Of a stretch of 64,000 nucleotides of DNA, positions 19,609-28,720 are shown piece after piece. Position numbers and translations under genes: made by a program. This DNA comes from CBDBND01 sp965262665 (lineage in GTDB: Bacteria > Pseudomonadota > Alphaproteobacteria > Rhodospirillales > Rhodospirillaceae). The notes under the pieces were generated by a model. The model saw only the letters and a program-made list of their open reading frames with translations. It was not told the origin of the DNA and searched no databases. The stretch lies in assembly GCA_965262665.1 (NCBI GenBank), contig CBDHFR010000002.1, forward strand, positions 372,001 to 436,000. The letters run 5' to 3'. Positions within the stretch are counted from its first letter, which is position 1, and each line of letters begins with the position of its first letter.

Positions 19609-22208
19609 TGCGGGTGATTTCATCAATGCTGCTTGCTTTGACGCTGCTGTCGGAGCTGTCCGCCACTGGCGTTGCAGCGGAAACGGATACGGTCGAGGAA
19701 GTCATCGTCACGGCCAAGACGGGAAGCCGGATTGATCGGCAGGGCGATTCGCCGTCTCCGCTGTCAAACTATGACACTGCCGATCTGCGCGATGCCGGGC
19801 TTAAGGACATACGCGGCCTCGTCGGTGTCCTGGTTATCAATGCGGGGGCGGAGAACAATTCCGATAATCTCACCCAGAACTACACCGTGGGCACGGCCAA
19901 TATCAACCTGCGTGGGCTCGGCGTCGCGTCCACTCTGGTGCTTTTGAACGGCCGACGCCAGGTGCTCTCCTCTGTTCAGACCGATGATGGCTCCAGTTTC
20001 GTGGACCTCGCGGCGCTGGTCCCCATGCTCGCCATTGAACGCGTGGAGATTCTAAAGGACGGCGCCGCGGCCATCTACGGTTCCGAGGCGGTGGCCGGCG
20101 TCGCCAATTTCATTACCCGCCGCGGTTTCGAAGGCCTTGAACTACAGGCCGAATACCGTAGCCGCACCAACGATGGTTCCCAGGAGGATATAAGCCTAGA
20201 TGGTGTGTTCGGCGGCGCCGTCGGCGAAAGCGGAGAATTCCTGGTGGCAGCGAGTTACCTCGATCGCACGAGCCTTGTGCTGGCCGACGTGGACTGGTTG
20301 CAACCAGCTACCAGTGGCTTTGGCAATCCGGGCAGCTTTAGCGTGCCGTCGCTGGGGCGCACCGTCGCCGATCCGGGCTGCAACCGCTACGAGGGGTTAT
20401 TGCAGGAACTGGCAAGCGGCAGCGTCATTTGTCGTTTCGACTACGGACCGCAGCTCACTGCGGTGCCCAACGAAAAGCGCCTTCAGGCCTGGGGACGCGT
20501 TAATTGGCGCCGCGACGATAACTCCCAACTCTGGGCCGAGTTAGGCTATGCGCGCAACGATATCAGCCGCGAAGTGTCACCGAGCTTCCCAGTGCTCAAC
20601 ACGCCTGTGGCGCCGGCATACCATCCGGCCAATCCCTTCGGCGAGGATGTCTTGTTTCAGGGGCGGCCCTACGGCTACGGGCATCCGCCGGAGATCAACT
20701 ACTACGACCATGAAACAATCCGCTTCGCCCTCGGCCTTGAAGGCCGCTTTTCTGAAACGGTCTCCTGGGATATTGCCCTGGTGCACGGGACCAACGATGC
20801 CCTGTTGAACCCCCGCGATGTCAATGCGGCCAACTTCCAGGCGGCGCTCAGGGGCTTTGGCGGCAACGGTTGCGAGGCCGGTACTTCCGCAACGGCGGCA
20901 CCAAATGTGCCCGGGCAGGGCGGCTGTCTGTTCTTTAACCCGTTCAGCTCAAACTTCGCCGCCGCCGTGGGAGATGCGCTGTTCAACGGGCCTGAACTGT
21001 ATGAATTCATAATTGGAGACTATGTGGGCGATGGCAAGTCGGAGCTGACAACGGTAGAGGTGAACCTCACCGGCGATCTGCCGCGTTATCGCGGCGGTTA
21101 TGCGGTGGGCGTGCAGTACCGGGATCAGTCGCTGGATTACCGTTACGATGCGGTCACCCGCCAGGACGGTTGGGCATTCCTGATCGGCAATCCCGATTTT
21201 GCGGCCACCGACGATGCGTATGCTGCCTACGGCGAGATCTGGCTGCCCCTTTCGGACCGGCTCGAAGTCACCGGTGCGCTCCGCTATGAGAACTACGGCT
21301 CGGGTGTCGGCGATACGCTGGACCCGAAGGTTACGCTCCTTTTCCGGGCCATGGAAAGCTTCTCGGTGCGCAGTTCATACAGCACTTCGTTCCGGGCGCC
21401 TTCGCCGTTTCAGACTCAGGGCGCGCAGACCAATTTCACCAATATCGTCGATCACGACGGCTCGCGAACCTTCGCTGGTCGCCGGACCTTGGGTGATCCG
21501 TCCCTCGAACCGGAAACGTCCCGTGCGTTCAACCTGGGGCTGACCTGGCGTGACGCCGAGCGCTGGGCATTCAACGCCGACTATTGGCGGTATTCGTTCA
21601 AGGATGTGCTGCGCAAGGAAAACGCTCAAGCCATCGTCAATGCCGACCCGTTCGACCCGCGCATCGAACGTACCTCGGCGGGTACCATCTCCATTGTCAA
21701 TGTAGCCTTCATCAACGCCGACCGGATCAATACGAGTGGCATCGACCTCGCCGCCCGCGCCAACGTTGCAACCGATGCCGGGTTGTTCACTGCCTGGTCC
21801 GAGGCGACCTGGCTGCTCAGCTATGACGTGACCAACGCGGGCGTTATGATTGATGCGCTAGGGAAACTGAATCGCGCCAACCTAGGCGCCCCCAACCAGA
21901 AGTTCCGGGCCACCGCCGGCCTAACCTGGTCCCACGAACCGCTGCAGGTTAATGCACTGGTGCGTCACGTGGGAGGATACGAGGATGATGGCGGCGGTTC
22001 CATTGACAGCTTCACGACGATGGACGGAAACATTCGCTGGTCCTTTGAAGGTCTGTTGCGCAATGGTACGGAGACTTCGCTTACCCTGGGCGTCGCTAAC
22101 CTGTTCGATGCCGACCCGCCCTATGTCGCCATCGCAGGTAGCTACGATCCGCGTTCCGCAGATCCGCGAGGGCGGCGAGTGTTCTTATCGCTCGGTGTAA
22201 AGATGTAG
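19608..22208 (+). CDS. TonB-dependent receptor, intact
   Basis: The 866-residue outer-membrane receptor has a signal peptide (MRVISSMLLALTLLSELSAT), a TonB box (VEEVIVTAKTG) and a plug domain with INLRGLGVASTLVLLNGRRQ and RVEILKDGAAAIYGSEAVAG. The C-terminal barrel ends GRRVFLSLGVKM. This plug type (LLNGRR, DGAAAIYGS) is typical of receptors for carbohydrates or other organic ligands in proteobacteria, but the ligand is unknown. The start at 19608 is favoured over an upstream ATG at 19530 because a signal peptide follows it and it overlaps the preceding TGA. Expression may now depend on a promoter in the IS6 element 100 bp upstream. Confidence 0.9.
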   Translation: MRVISSMLLALTLLSELSATGVAAETDTVEEVIVTAKTGSRIDRQGDSPSPLSNYDTADLRDAGLKDIRGLVGVLVINAGAENNSDNLTQNYTVGTANINLRGLGVASTLVLLNGRRQVLSSVQTDDGSSFVDLAALVPMLAIERVEILKDGAAAIYGSEAVAGVANFITRRGFEGLELQAEYRSRTNDGSQEDISLDGVFGGAVGESGEFLVAASYLDRTSLVLADVDWLQPATSGFGNPGSFSVPSLGRTVADPGCNRYEGLLQELASGSVICRFDYGPQLTAVPNEKRLQAWGRVNWRRDDNSQLWAELGYARNDISREVSPSFPVLNTPVAPAYHPANPFGEDVLFQGRPYGYGHPPEINYYDHETIRFALGLEGRFSETVSWDIALVHGTNDALLNPRDVNAANFQAALRGFGGNGCEAGTSATAAPNVPGQGGCLFFNPFSSNFAAAVGDALFNGPELYEFIIGDYVGDGKSELTTVEVNLTGDLPRYRGGYAVGVQYRDQSLDYRYDAVTRQDGWAFLIGNPDFAATDDAYAAYGEIWLPLSDRLEVTGALRYENYGSGVGDTLDPKVTLLFRAMESFSVRSSYSTSFRAPSPFQTQGAQTNFTNIVDHDGSRTFAGRRTLGDPSLEPETSRAFNLGLTWRDAERWAFNADYWRYSFKDVLRKENAQAIVNADPFDPRIERTSAGTISIVNVAFINADRINTSGIDLAARANVATDAGLFTAWSEATWLLSYDVTNAGVMIDALGKLNRANLGAPNQKFRATAGLTWSHEPLQVNALVRHVGGYEDDGGGSIDSFTTMDGNIRWSFEGLLRNGTETSLTLGVANLFDADPPYVAIAGSYDPRSADPRGRRVFLSLGVKM

Positions 22209-22289
22209 AAGCCAACTGAGCATTGTCAGACTGATTGGCCCGGAGCAGAAGAGGCTATAATACAGGGTCTTCAGGCAGCAAGTTGAAGC
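22209..22289. other. IS6-end relic and long hairpin after the TonB receptor
   Basis: GAGCATTGTCAGACTGATTGG (22218-22238) closely matches the terminal repeat of the IS6 element at 12056-12860, so it is probably a solo end. Then ATACAGG (22260-22266) and CCTGTAT (22289-22295), with inner arms CTTCA/TGAAG, form a strong stem-loop. It could terminate the receptor transcript, although no T-run follows. The hairpin overlaps the left end of repeat copy 4. Confidence 0.55.
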
Positions 22290-22369
22290 CTGTATCTCCC
22301 GAAAACCTTATCCACACCCTGACGGTTTGCATCAACAAGATCGGCGAATAAGATTTTTGGTAAGGACAG
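22290..22369 (-). repeat. 80-bp palindromic repeat, copy 4
   Basis: It spans 80 bp from CTGTATCTCCCGAAAACC to TTTTTGGTAAGGACAG. The left arm has CTTATCCACACC and the right arm GGCGAATAAG, with core GGTTTGCATCAACAAGATCG. It has the same orientation as copy 3 at 8765-8844. Confidence 0.75.
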
Positions 22370-22672
22370 GTCCCGGCGCCGGATGGGTCAACGCTACGCA
22401 AAGCTCTTATCCTGATATTGAAAGGCGCTTCTTGGAAAGTGTCACGCCGGAGCCGAAAATGTAAGCGTTCGTTCAGGCCGTGGCACGCTTGACGTTGTGA
22501 TCATTATCCACATCGGATAAGGCTTCACAAGGCACTGATAACGGTTGCGGCTCTGCGCTATCGTCGCGCGCATGGCGATGCGCGACGAGTATTTTGGCGC
22601 GGAGGTGACGCTGAGCGAGGACGGCGATGAAGCTTGGTCTTCCCTCGCGGGTAATTGTTCGGCGGCCGTGTG

Positions 22673-23821
22673 TGAGAACGACGGTGACAAATTAATCCAC
22701 GGGAGCGGCGGGAATGTCCCGGCCGCGGGCGGCGCAAAAATCTGCCACCTGTAGCCTTCGATCCGTTTGGGGATGGAAGGTGGGAGGATGTACTTGGTGG
22801 CCCTTTATCTAACCGTGCGACTGGCGTGCCATGTGGAAGAGCTGAGCCAGCGAGAAGCAGCAAGACGGTTTGGGCTATCGCGCGATACAGTGAAGAAGAT
22901 GCTGCGGCACTCGGTGCCGCCGGGATACCGGCGCAGCGAGCCGCCGAAGCGGCCTAAGCTGGACCCGTTCACGGATATCATTGACCGCATTCTGGAAGCG
23001 GACCGCACGGTTCACCGTAAGCAGCGCCACACGGCAAAGCGGATATTCGAGCGCCTTCGCGATGAGCATGGCTTCACCGGCGGCCAGACCATCGTCAAGG
23101 ATTACGTCCGCGAACGGCGCCGTCGTTTGCGGGAGATGTTCGTGCCGCTGGTACATCCGCTGGTACATCCGCTGGTACATCCGCCGGGGCATGCGCAGGC
23201 GGATTTCGGCGAGTCGGATGCGATCATCGCTGGCGTCAAGCTGCGAGCCCATTTCTTTGTCATGACCCTTCCCCACAGCGCTGCATGCTTCGTCGTGGCC
23301 TATCCGGCGGCGACGGTGGAAGCCTGGCTGGATGGCCACAACAAGGCCTTCGCCTTCTTCGGCGGCGTGCCGCGATCGATCCTTTATGACAACGACAAGT
23401 GCTTGGCGTCACGTATCCTGCCGGATGGCAGGCGGCAACGAACCCGGTCGTTCAGCGAACTGCAATCCCATTACCTCTGCGAAGACCGATATGGCCGTCC
23501 GGGTAAGGGCAACGACAAGGGCAATGTGGAGGGTGTTGTTGGCTATGCCCGGCGGAACTTCATGACGCCGCTTCCCTGTTTCGCGAACTGGGAGGCCTTC
23601 AATGCATACCTGGAAGAGCAAGGCCGCAAACGGCAAGGCGAGGTTCTACGCGGCCATGCCAAAACCATCGGTGAACGGCTTGAGCAAGATCTCGAGACGC
23701 TGACGGCGTTGCCGCCCATCCCATTTGATGCTTGTGACAAGGTGGCGACCCAAGTCACCTCGTTGTCCCTGGTGCGTTACCGAAGCAACGACTATTCCGT
23801 TCCCGTCGCCTTTGGCCACCG
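22673..23821 (+). mobile_element. IS21-family element, istA truncated
   Basis: The left end starts TGAGAACGACGGTGACAAAT, as in the second copy at 49787. The transposase IstA starts at 22788 (MYLVALYLTV, with a GGAGG-like site just upstream). It has an HTH (LSQREAARRFGLSRDTVKKM) and catalytic motifs AQADFGESD, SILYDNDKC and NVEGVVGYARRNF. It is cut at about 23821 after YSVPVAFGHRR, where an inverted IS110 fragment begins. istB is missing. The segment 23145-23180 has three copies of CCGCTGGTACAT, giving an expanded PLVHPLVHPLVHPPGH just before the catalytic Asp. Confidence 0.85.
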
Positions 23822-23985
23822 CAGGCCTCCATCACGATCAGGCACGGCGGCACTTCGGAAAGGAATGCGAGGAACTTGCCTCGCGACAGTTTCTTGCGGA
23901 ATACCGGTAAACCTTCGGCGGCTGCCCCATGAAGTTGGAAGCTCCTCTTTGAAATGTCGATGCCGATGATGGTAACTTGCTCCAC
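23822..23985 (-). pseudogene. IS110-family transposase, N-terminal fragment
   Basis: Starting at a GTG (23985), the frame reads VEQVTIIGIDISKRSFQLHG and SRGKFLAFLSEVPPCLIVME, ending in ACGG. This is the RuvC-like N-terminal start of IS110 transposases, with the first catalytic Asp in GIDISK. It ends where the truncated IS21 istA begins. Confidence 0.8.
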
Positions 23986-24044
23986 GGACGCCTCCTTCGT
24001 TGATCGAACGCACCACACGTGTGTTCCTTCCTGGCGCTTATGAC

Positions 24045-24499
24045 GCCGTCAGATGGGGGCGTCCACTCCACCGCACCTGGGCTTCGGTCAGAATCATGCC
24101 ATCCTCGGCGACCCTAGCCCCCAATGCTTTAAGGCGGGCCTTGAAGTTGGCCAGGTCATGCCGCAGCCAGATCGAGCGGACGCCGGAGGGTGAGACAAAG
24201 ACACCCTGCTTGCGCAGCTCGTTGGAGGTGCGGGCCTGACCATAGGCCGGAAACTCCAGCGCGGATTTGATCACCGCCTGCTCGGTGGCTTCACCGACGC
24301 GGTTGGCAAGATTGGGTTTGCGCCGGGTGCGCTCGAACAAGGCCTCCACGCCGCCTTCCTCAGCCGCGGCCTTGTAGCGGTAAAAGGTGTCGCGCGACAT
24401 GCCCATGACCTGGCAGGCCTTCGACACGTTGCCCAGTTCCTCGGCCAGATTCAGCAATCCAGTTTTGTGTTTGATGATCTTGTCGGTAGTATTCAACAT
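24045..24499 (-). pseudogene. IS481-family transposase, N-terminal fragment
   Basis: From ATG at 24499 the frame gives a helix-turn-helix region (NVSKACQVMGMSRDTFYRYK), EALFERTRRKPNLANRV and FPAYGQARTSNELRKQGVFV, then LTEAQV. This is the N-terminal part of IS481-type (integrase-core) transposases. The catalytic DDE part is missing; after about 24055 the frame leaves the family. The region 24500-24772 after it shows no gene that I can support. Confidence 0.75.
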
Positions 24500-24772
24500 C
24501 GTGGTTTGTATGAACGCCTCCCGGGACGCAAGGACCGATTTTGTGCGGCGGGCAGGCAGATTGCAGTTTTGTATCCGGCCTTTGAGTGCGAGGCTTCTTG
24601 CTCGCTGGCCCTGGTGGGATCTGCCGATCCGCGCCTCATTTCCTACCGTGGGCTTCTCGCCCTAACCACGATGCAGGCTTAGCGGATCGCGGTCTGACCT
24701 GTTTGCCATCACACCTTGTCGTACCTTGCGCAACACCTCCTGTGTCGGTTCGTTATCCCGTCGTCTGCCGCG

Positions 24773-25084
24773 CCTAGACCGGCTGGCTGTTGAAGTTCGT
24801 CTGGTACGCCCGGTCATGGGCCAATAGGGCCCAGATCGTGCGTGCCGTCTTATTGGCCAGTGCGACCGTGACCACGTTGGGCGGTCGCCGCTCGGCTAGG
24901 CGCAGCGCCCATTCGGGGGCGTCTTGGCGTTGGTGAGCACGGCGCGCGCGCCGTGGATCAGCAGGGTGCGGAGATATTTGTCACCGCGCTTGGAAATGCC
25001 GAGCGTGCGAACCCGTCCCCCAGTGCCTGTGTGCCGGGGCACCAGGCCGAAGCAGGCCGACAAGCAGGCGCAGGAAGCCTTCAT
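24773..25084 (-). pseudogene. IS110-family transposase, C-terminal fragment with frameshift
   Basis: The frame reads ACFGLVPRHTGTGGRVRTLG, ISKRGDKYLRTLLIHGARAV, then shifts at a C5 run (about 24915-24920) and continues EWALRLAERRPPNVVTVALA and NKTARTIWALLAHDRAYQ to a TAG at 24773. It is the Transposase_20 domain of IS110. The N-terminal fragment at 23822-23985 lies on the same strand but in the wrong order, so the two are not one simply interrupted copy. Confidence 0.75.
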
Positions 25085-25702
25085 CAGGGATTATGAACAG
25101 CTGACGCGCGGGATGTTTCCGGACGCGACGGTTGTCTTCGCCGCTGCGGTCCATCCCGAGTATCAGAGCCGGCCGGCGCATGGCTGGTTCATCCGTTCCG
25201 ACAAGCCGGCGATCAAGGCCACGACAGGGCGCCAGCGGCTGAACCTGCACGGCGCACTGGACCTTGAAACGATGAAGCTCACCCTGGTCGAGGGCGAGAA
25301 GATCAATGCCGAAACCTCTCTGCGGTTGTTCGAGAAGCTGGAACGGGCCTATCCGGACACCCGGGTGATCCCGGGTGATCCCGGGTGATCCATGTCTGTC
25401 TCGACAATGCGCGCTATCACCATGCCAGGCTGTTGCGGCCGTTCCTGGAGCGGCCGGAGTGCCGCATCCGGCTGCATTTCCTGCCGCCGTATGCGCCACA
25501 CCTCAATCCCATCGAGCGGTTATGGGGCGTCATGCACCGGCATGTGACGCACAACCGGTTTTATCCCGATTTCCGACAGTTCACCGAGGCCATCTTCGGG
25601 TTCTTCAACCAAACCCTGCCCCGGGAATGGGAAACAATCCGAGACACCGTTACCGACAACTTTCGTGTCATCACACACGATCAGTACCGAGTAATTGGGT
25701 AG
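25060..25702 (+). pseudogene. IS630-family transposase, C-terminal part with triplicated 10-mer
   Basis: The sequence begins KQAQEAFIRDYEQLTRGMFP and carries DDE motifs: the first Asp region (FAAAVHPEYQ is altered), then CLDNARYHHARLL and LPPYAPHLNPIERLWGVMH. At 25361-25390 the 10-mer CCGGGTGATC occurs three times. A single copy would read DTRVIHVCLDNARYHH, while the two extra copies add 20 bp and end the first frame at VIPGDPG*. The 5' end fuses with an IS110 fragment near 25060. The element end is probably just after the TAG at 25702. Confidence 0.8.
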
Positions 25703-25714
25703 CAGGAGTATAAG

Positions 25715-25921
25715 AGATTGAATATCGACCTCACCTTTGGCTGCGAGGAGGGCCGATTTCAAACCCGGCACAAATTCTGAATCTGTGAGTAGGACAAGGG
25801 AGGCATGATCCATTTTTCCACTCTGCCTCAAGACCAACCGGTCCGTCGACGGCTCCCTCATCTCCTGCAGTTTGGACCATGTTTTAACCCTTAGGCCCTT
25901 GAAATCGAAATCATCCTTCAC
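25715..25921 (-). pseudogene. N-terminal fragment of an unknown gene next to IS630
   Basis: From ATG at 25921 the frame reads MKDDFDFKGLRVKTWSKLQE and SGKMDHASLVLLTDSEFVPG, ending near SALLAAKGEVDIQSL, where it runs into the IS630 terminal sequence. It is divergent from the suf regulator. No family recognised. The remaining ORF up to 25520 is IS antisense sequence. Confidence 0.4.
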
Positions 25922-25931
25922 TAAAGAAACA

Positions 25932-25956
25932 TATAATAAGACTAAATTGGTCCGAC
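25932..25956 (+). promoter_or_regulatory. Promoter -10 and probable Rrf2/IscR-type operator of the suf operon
   Basis: A perfect TATAAT lies at 25932-25937, about 38 bp before the regulator start. It is followed by GACTAAATTGGTCCGAC (25940-25956), which contains the dyad GACT...GGTC. Rrf2-family Fe-S regulators in alphaproteobacteria bind AT-centred dyads of this kind and often repress their own operon. The position just downstream of -10 fits autorepression. No good -35 is visible at normal spacing. Confidence 0.5.
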
Positions 25957-25974
25957 TTTTCGAGCGGTAAAATA

Positions 25975-26415
25975 ATGTTTAAAGTCAACAAGTTAACTGA
26001 TTATGCCACAGTCGTCCTGATTGATATGGCGGACTTCGGGCAGGTTCGGCCCACTCAGGCGATCTCAGTCAGTACCGGCATTCCGTTGCCGACTGTCGCC
26101 AAACTCATGAAGAGTCTCGTCAAATCCGGTCTGGTCGAGTCTCATCGTGGTGTCCATGGCGGGTACAGCCTCAGCCGGCCATCAAACGAAATTACGGTTG
26201 CAGATGTGATCGAGGCTGTTGAAGGCCCAATCGCATTGACTGCCTGCGTTGATACAACCGATGAGCATTGCCGTTACGAAAATCTTTGCCCCGTTCAGGG
26301 AAAATGGAACAGGGTCAATAGTGCTGTAACAGTAGCTCTTCGCACCGTTTCTCTTGCTGAGATGCTCGGTGAGATTTGGCCGCATTCCAAAGCCGACTGC
26401 CGAACACTCGCTTAA
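25975..26415 (+). CDS. Rrf2-family Fe-S assembly regulator heading the suf operon
   Basis: The 146-residue regulator has an N-terminal winged helix (KLTDYATVVLIDMADFGQVR, LPTVAKLMKSLVKSGLVESHRG). It then has the Rrf2 signature GVHGGYSLSRP and three Cys in the order C-V-D-T-T-D-E-H-C-R-Y-E-N-L-C, which suits an Fe-S cluster. Proteins of this type (SUF regulator, IscR-like) sense cluster supply and repress suf when clusters are sufficient. It is the first gene of the operon, with sufB starting 41 bp after its stop. The gene is intact. Confidence 0.85.
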   Translation: MFKVNKLTDYATVVLIDMADFGQVRPTQAISVSTGIPLPTVAKLMKSLVKSGLVESHRGVHGGYSLSRPSNEITVADVIEAVEGPIALTACVDTTDEHCRYENLCPVQGKWNRVNSAVTVALRTVSLAEMLGEIWPHSKADCRTLA

Positions 26416-26456
26416 CGCAGCTGAAGCCTTACAACGGAAATAGGCGAGGGACTAAA

Positions 26457-27911
26457 ATGGCTGCGACCCAAGAAACCGTCGATTCCGTAAAGGCGGTTAA
26501 AAAATACAAATATGGATGGGAAACGGACATTGAGGCTGACAAAGCCCCAAAGGGTCTGAATCACGATATCGTCCGGTTTATTTCGGCAAAAAAGAATGAA
26601 CCACAGTGGATGCTCGATTGGCGTCTCAAAGCATTTGAGATGTGGCTCACGCGACAGGACCATGAGCCGACGTGGGCGAAACTATCCTTTCCTAAGATCG
26701 ACTATCAAGACGCCTACTATTTCGCCGCCCCGAAATTAGAGGACGGGCCTAAAAGTCTGGATGAAGTCGACCCTAAACTTAGAGAAACCTACGACAAACT
26801 GGGCATCCCACTGCTTGAACAGGAGATGCTGGCTGGCGTCGCTGTGGACGCTGTGTTTGACAGTGTATCGGTTGCGACGACTTACAAAAAGAAACTCAAT
26901 GAAATGGGCGTCATCTTTTGTCCCATTTCAGAAGCGATCAAAGATCACCCTGATCTGGTTAAAAAGTACCTGGGATCAGTGGTGCCTTATAGCGACAATT
27001 TTTTTGCCACGTTGAACAGTGCCGTCTTTACAGACGGATCATTTGTTTACGTTCCCAAGGGCTTGAGATGCCCCATGGAACTCTCCACCTACTTCCGAAT
27101 CAACGAGAAGAATACTGGGCAGTTTGAACGCACACTCATCATTGCGGACGAGGGCTCTTACGTCAGTTATCTTGAGGGGTGCACGGCCCCGCAGAGAGAT
27201 GAAAACCAGTTGCACGCCGCCGTGGTCGAGTTGGTGGCTCTGGATGACGCTGAAATCAAATATTCAACAGTTCAGAACTGGTATCCCGGCGATGAAAATG
27301 GCAAGGGTGGAATCTATAACTTCGTGACCAAACGGGCGGCTTGCCGCGGCAAGAATTCCAAGGTGATGTGGACCCAAGTGGAAACGGGTTCCGCGATTAC
27401 CTGGAAGTACCCCAGTTGCATTTTACAAGGTGAAAACTCGGTTGGTGAATTCTATTCGGTGGCTATAACCAACAATCGTCAGCAGGCCGATACGGGAACG
27501 AAGATGATTCATCTCGGCAAGAACACGCGCTCGAAAATTATCGCCAAAGGCATCTCTGCCGGCCGGTCGAACAGTACCTATCGCGGCCTTGTCCGTGTTC
27601 AACCCAAAGCGGACGGTGCGCGCAATTTTACCCAATGCGACAGCTTGCTGATTGGCCAGGAATGCGGCGCCCATACTATTCCCTATATCGAAAGCCGTAA
27701 TCCAACGGCGCAGACGGAACATGAAGCGACAACCTCAAAAATCAGCGATGACCAAATGTTTTATTGTCAGCAGCGGGGAATGAATCCGGAAGAAGCGGTT
27801 TCTCTCATTGTTAATGGGTTCTGTAAGGAGGTTCTCCAGACATTGCCCATGGAATTTGCAGTCGAAGCACAAAAACTCGTCGGAATCAGTCTAGAAGGAA
27901 GCGTTGGTTAG
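26457..27911 (+). CDS. sufB: Fe-S cluster assembly scaffold subunit SufB
   Basis: The 484-residue SufB forms the SufBC2D scaffold on which clusters are built in the cytoplasm. Characteristic segments are VFTDGSFVYVPKGLRCPMEL, YLEGCTAPQ, LHAAVVELVALDDAEIKYST, TWKYPSCILQGENSVGEFYS and the C-terminal NGFCKEVLQTLPMEFAVE. Length is normal for the family. The start at 26457 (MAATQETVDS) is chosen because the frame upstream overlaps the regulator gene. The TAG stop and 34 bp precede sufC. Confidence 0.95.
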   Translation: MAATQETVDSVKAVKKYKYGWETDIEADKAPKGLNHDIVRFISAKKNEPQWMLDWRLKAFEMWLTRQDHEPTWAKLSFPKIDYQDAYYFAAPKLEDGPKSLDEVDPKLRETYDKLGIPLLEQEMLAGVAVDAVFDSVSVATTYKKKLNEMGVIFCPISEAIKDHPDLVKKYLGSVVPYSDNFFATLNSAVFTDGSFVYVPKGLRCPMELSTYFRINEKNTGQFERTLIIADEGSYVSYLEGCTAPQRDENQLHAAVVELVALDDAEIKYSTVQNWYPGDENGKGGIYNFVTKRAACRGKNSKVMWTQVETGSAITWKYPSCILQGENSVGEFYSVAITNNRQQADTGTKMIHLGKNTRSKIIAKGISAGRSNSTYRGLVRVQPKADGARNFTQCDSLLIGQECGAHTIPYIESRNPTAQTEHEATTSKISDDQMFYCQQRGMNPEEAVSLIVNGFCKEVLQTLPMEFAVEAQKLVGISLEGSVG

Positions 27912-27945
27912 GTTTGAACTATTTGCACACGGGAAAACTAAAGAG

Positions 27946-28704
27946 ATGTCACTGTTAACAATCGATAATTTGCATGTCTCCGTTGACGGCAACAAAATTC
28001 TGAAAGGAATCAGTCTCACAATTGAGGCCGGGGAAGTTCATGCCATCATGGGTCCGAACGGCACCGGCAAAAGCACACTGTCTTATGTGATGGCTGGGCG
28101 CGAAGGCTATGACATCACTCAAGGGTCGATCCAACTTGATGGACAGGACCTTCTTCAGATGGAAACCGATGAACGAGCCAGGGCAGGGGTCTTTCTCGCT
28201 TTTCAATATCCGCTGGAAATTCCCGGCGTTGCGACCTCGACGTTCTTAAAGACGGCCCTCAATGCTAAACGCCGCGCTAACGGTTTGGACGAGATCGACG
28301 CCATGGATTTTCTGAAATTGATGAAAAGCAAGATCAAGGAATTAGAGATTTCCAATGACATGATCAAGCGGCCATTGAACGTCGGTTTCTCAGGCGGTGA
28401 AAAAAAGCGGGCCGAGATTTTACAGATGAGTCTGCTCCAACCTAGGTTTGCCATTCTCGATGAAACGGACTCCGGTCTCGATATTGACGCCTTAAAAGTC
28501 GTATCCGAGGGCGTCAACGCCATGCGCGGACCGGATCGAGCCTTTCTCGTAATTACGCATTACCAAAGGCTTCTCAATTACATAGTTCCCGACCGTGTTC
28601 ATGTTCTGGTCGGCGGTAAGGTTGTTGAAAGCGGAGACTCCGCCCTTGCTGAACAGCTTGAGGCCGAGGGTTACGGTCGCTTTGAAGACTCACAGGCGGC
28701 GTGA
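27946..28704 (+). CDS. sufC: Fe-S assembly ATPase SufC
   Basis: The 252-residue ABC-type ATPase has Walker A (MGPNGTGKSTLS), a Q-loop region (AFQYPLEIPG), signature LNVGFSGGEKKRAEILQM and Walker B AILDETDSGLD. It powers the SufBCD scaffold. The start at 27946 (MSLLTIDNLHV) is preferred because the earlier frame overlaps sufB. The next gene, sufD, starts 16 bp after its TGA. Confidence 0.95.
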   Translation: MSLLTIDNLHVSVDGNKILKGISLTIEAGEVHAIMGPNGTGKSTLSYVMAGREGYDITQGSIQLDGQDLLQMETDERARAGVFLAFQYPLEIPGVATSTFLKTALNAKRRANGLDEIDAMDFLKLMKSKIKELEISNDMIKRPLNVGFSGGEKKRAEILQMSLLQPRFAILDETDSGLDIDALKVVSEGVNAMRGPDRAFLVITHYQRLLNYIVPDRVHVLVGGKVVESGDSALAEQLEAEGYGRFEDSQAA

Positions 28705-28720
28705 AACAAGAGTATTCGCA

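Noticed and set aside
22442..22690. Minus-strand ORF between repeat copy 4 and the IS21 end
   Set aside because: Low-complexity Ser/Arg composition, no domain, and overlap with the IS21 terminal region. It is likely noncoding.
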